Shown: positions 62,607 to 64,000 of the stretch, piece by piece
Layout: each line of letters starts with the position of its first letter
How positions within the stretch are numbered: the first letter of the stretch is position 1
Assembly: GCF_029051725.1 (NCBI RefSeq)
Contig: NZ_JAACFU010000005.1
Span: 496,001 to 560,000, forward strand
Reading direction: 5' to 3'
DNA: 64,000 bases
From: Bradyrhizobium sp. CSS354
GTDB taxonomy: Bacteria; Pseudomonadota; Alphaproteobacteria; Rhizobiales; Xanthobacteraceae
The notes under the pieces: model-generated
What the model saw: the letters and a program-made list of their open reading frames with translations, nothing else
What the model was told of the DNA's origin: nothing
Databases searched by the model: none
Made by a program: the position numbers and the translations under genes

Positions 62607-64000
62607 GCGAGGCGGAGATCAGCCGCGGTCGTTGCATAGCGTTTCCACATCGCGCGATAGGCATCGTCCACCGCTTGCGCGTATGAGACGGGGTTGCCGG
62701 CGGCGGCAGCCCTGATCTGCCCGGGCAGTTCGCCGCGCAACTTATCGAGCTCGCCGATCTGCAACCCACGGCTCGCTGCGATTTCGACATAGGCCCCGTC
62801 GCTCTCCGCGACCCACTCCGGCAGGCCCAGCGCGGTGAGGATAGAACCGGCAGCACGGCTCGGCAGGCTGTGACCGAGCTTCGCCACCACCGGCACGCCC
62901 ATCTGCAAGGCTTCCCACGTGCTGACGCCGCCATTCTGCGGGAACGGATCGAGGCCAATATCGACGCGATTGAACGCTGCCAGATGTTCGTCTCGTGACG
63001 TGGCTCCGAGCAGATCGACGCGTTCGGCCGGCAGCCGGCAAGCGGCAAACCGCGCCAGCAGATTGTCGCGGACCAGCTGAGCGTCCAGCGCAGTATCCTT
63101 GATCAGCAGTCGCGAACCCGGCACCCGCTCGAGAATCCTGGACCAGACTTCCACCGCCTCGTTCGAAATCTTGCTGATGCGGTTGAAGACACCGAATGTG
63201 ATGAAGCCGTTCGCAATCGCCGGCGTCGGCGCCCGCGCAATGCCGGCCGGCAGCGGCGCCAGCGTCACAAAGCACGGCAGGTCTACGATGGTCTCCGCAA
63301 ACAGGTGCCGAACCGCGACAGGTATCGCGACCGGGTCCGAGAAGAGATAATCGATCGTTGGCAGCCCGGTGCCGGTACCGTGGCCCCAGCCATGCGCCTG
63401 AACAGGTGCCGGCTTGCGCGCAAACACACCGAGGCGGTTTCCGCTGGTATGGCCGGACAGATCGATCAGGATATCGACGCCATCGGCGCGGATCTGAGCG
63501 GCAAGGCGATCGTCGGACCATTGCGAGGCGTCGCGCCAGCGATCGGCGATCCCCTGAAATTCGCGAGTCGTCGCATCCGTTTTCGCTGAACAAGCATAGC
63601 ACACGATCTCGAACTGTGCCCGATCATGGTGCTGCAGGACCGGCTTGAAAATGAACGCCGCCGAATGTGCGTGAAAATCCGACGAGACATAACCCAGCAC
63701 CAGACGGCGATTTGGATCGCGGCTGTTCTCATGCGGTCCCGCCGCTTCTGAGGCGATCTTCGCACCGATCTGCTCCCACCATACGTGTCGCGCTTGCTGA
63801 TGCTGCGCAACGCTGGCGTCGGCCACAAAATCGAGGGTGAATATCTTGCTCGAGATCGTGCTCTGATCAGGCTCGATGTCGGTAGCTCTGTCGAAACTGG
63901 CGAGGGCTTCGTCGACCCGGCCAAGTGCCGCGAGACATTGGCCGAGCAGGCTGTGGGCCTGAGCGAAGCCGGGATCGGTCGCGAGAGCCTTCTCGCAATC
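62534..64000 (-). CDS. TPR/O-GlcNAc transferase-like (SPINDLY-type) protein, 5' end beyond window
   Basis: At least 488 residues, open to the right edge. The visible N-terminal part has a TPR unit (AHSLLGQCLAALGRVDEALASFDRA), then a GT41-type catalytic region: LVLGYVSSDFHAHSAAFIFKP, ILIDLSGHTSGNRLGVFARKPAPVQ, FGVFNRISKISNEAVEVW and FPQNGGVSTWEALQMGVPVV. Such enzymes add a sugar to protein Ser/Thr, often flagellar or surface proteins. The GTG at 63826 is internal, not the start. It overlaps the cupin gene at the 3' end. Confidence 0.85.
   Translation of the reverse strand, partial: DCEKALATDPGFAQAHSLLGQCLAALGRVDEALASFDRATDIEPDQSTISSKIFTLDFVADASVAQHQQARHVWWEQIGAKIASEAAGPHENSRDPNRRLVLGYVSSDFHAHSAAFIFKPVLQHHDRAQFEIVCYACSAKTDATTREFQGIADRWRDASQWSDDRLAAQIRADGVDILIDLSGHTSGNRLGVFARKPAPVQAHGWGHGTGTGLPTIDYLFSDPVAIPVAVRHLFAETIVDLPCFVTLAPLPAGIARAPTPAIANGFITFGVFNRISKISNEAVEVWSRILERVPGSRLLIKDTALDAQLVRDNLLARFAACRLPAERVDLLGATSRDEHLAAFNRVDIGLDPFPQNGGVSTWEALQMGVPVVAKLGHSLPSRAAGSILTALGLPEWVAESDGAYVEIAASRGLQIGELDKLRGELPGQIRAAAAGNPVSYAQAVDDAYRAMWKRYATTAADLRLAYAFNSTVLNSAGRITSSSSTSSE

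Overview
The window reads as a chromosomal segment of a high-GC alphaproteobacterium of the Rhizobiales, most likely Bradyrhizobium or a close relative. This is inferred from the GC-rich third codon positions, the protein family content (two branched-chain amino acid type ABC systems, a cox cluster, pca genes, MASE4 hybrid kinase, DUF2778 protein, CHASE2 cyclase paired with FecR, CIRCE-controlled groESL) and dispersed intergenic palindromes. I see no rRNA, tRNA, CRISPR array, transposase, integrase or phage gene; it looks like ordinary chromosome with many regulatory and transport loci.

Layout. 1-178: start of a membrane sensor kinase running off the left edge. 377-4746: five co-directional genes (TolQ/MotA-like channel, ExbD-like protein with a periplasmic beta domain, membrane protein, metallophosphoesterase, Ser/Thr kinase fused to a universal stress domain), which may form one signalling module. 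4772-8476: small proteins, rpe, an EF-hand protein preceded by an exact sigma-54 promoter, a KTSC protein and a P1-family peptidase. 8535-11972: large hybrid histidine kinase divergent from a single-domain response regulator. 12057-17150: livHMGF and livK. 17494-20687: hypothetical membrane protein and pcaBDC of the protocatechuate branch. 20870-27760: cox (molybdenum hydroxylase) cluster with coxG, coxS, coxM, coxD, coxE, two XdhC-type pieces and a MoeA-MocA fusion, but no coxL.

27954-33759: small proteins, an ArsR-AHSA1 pair and a TetR-controlled HlyD-ABC export operon, with the two repressors divergent and apparently both leaderless. 33791-43944: a class III cyclase, PhzF, DUF488 and DUF72 proteins, two lipid-linked sugar glycosyltransferases, and a CHASE2 cyclase with a FecR-domain partner that carries an EF-hand-like loop. 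44506-47420: DUF2778 protein, an SDR and an RpiR regulator. 47557-54471: an RpiR-linked transport/catabolic operon (Tat-exported binding protein, two permeases, two normal ATPases, one degenerate ATPase, a semialdehyde dehydrogenase). 54490-59023: caspase-like protein, glutathione transferase, cysteine hydrolase, LysR regulator, signal peptidase I. 59265-61264: groESL with CIRCE. 61643-64000: usg, a cupin and a truncated TPR/O-GlcNAc-transferase-like gene.

The most noteworthy signals are the sigma-54 promoter plus upstream dyad before the EF-hand gene, the cox cluster missing its catalytic subunit gene, the degenerate third ATPase of the second liv-like operon, the channel/kinase module at the left, the FecR/CHASE2 pair with a calcium-type loop, the back-to-back leaderless repressor promoters, and two families of dispersed intergenic palindromes. 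All functional statements rest on motif recognition by eye; no database search was run.
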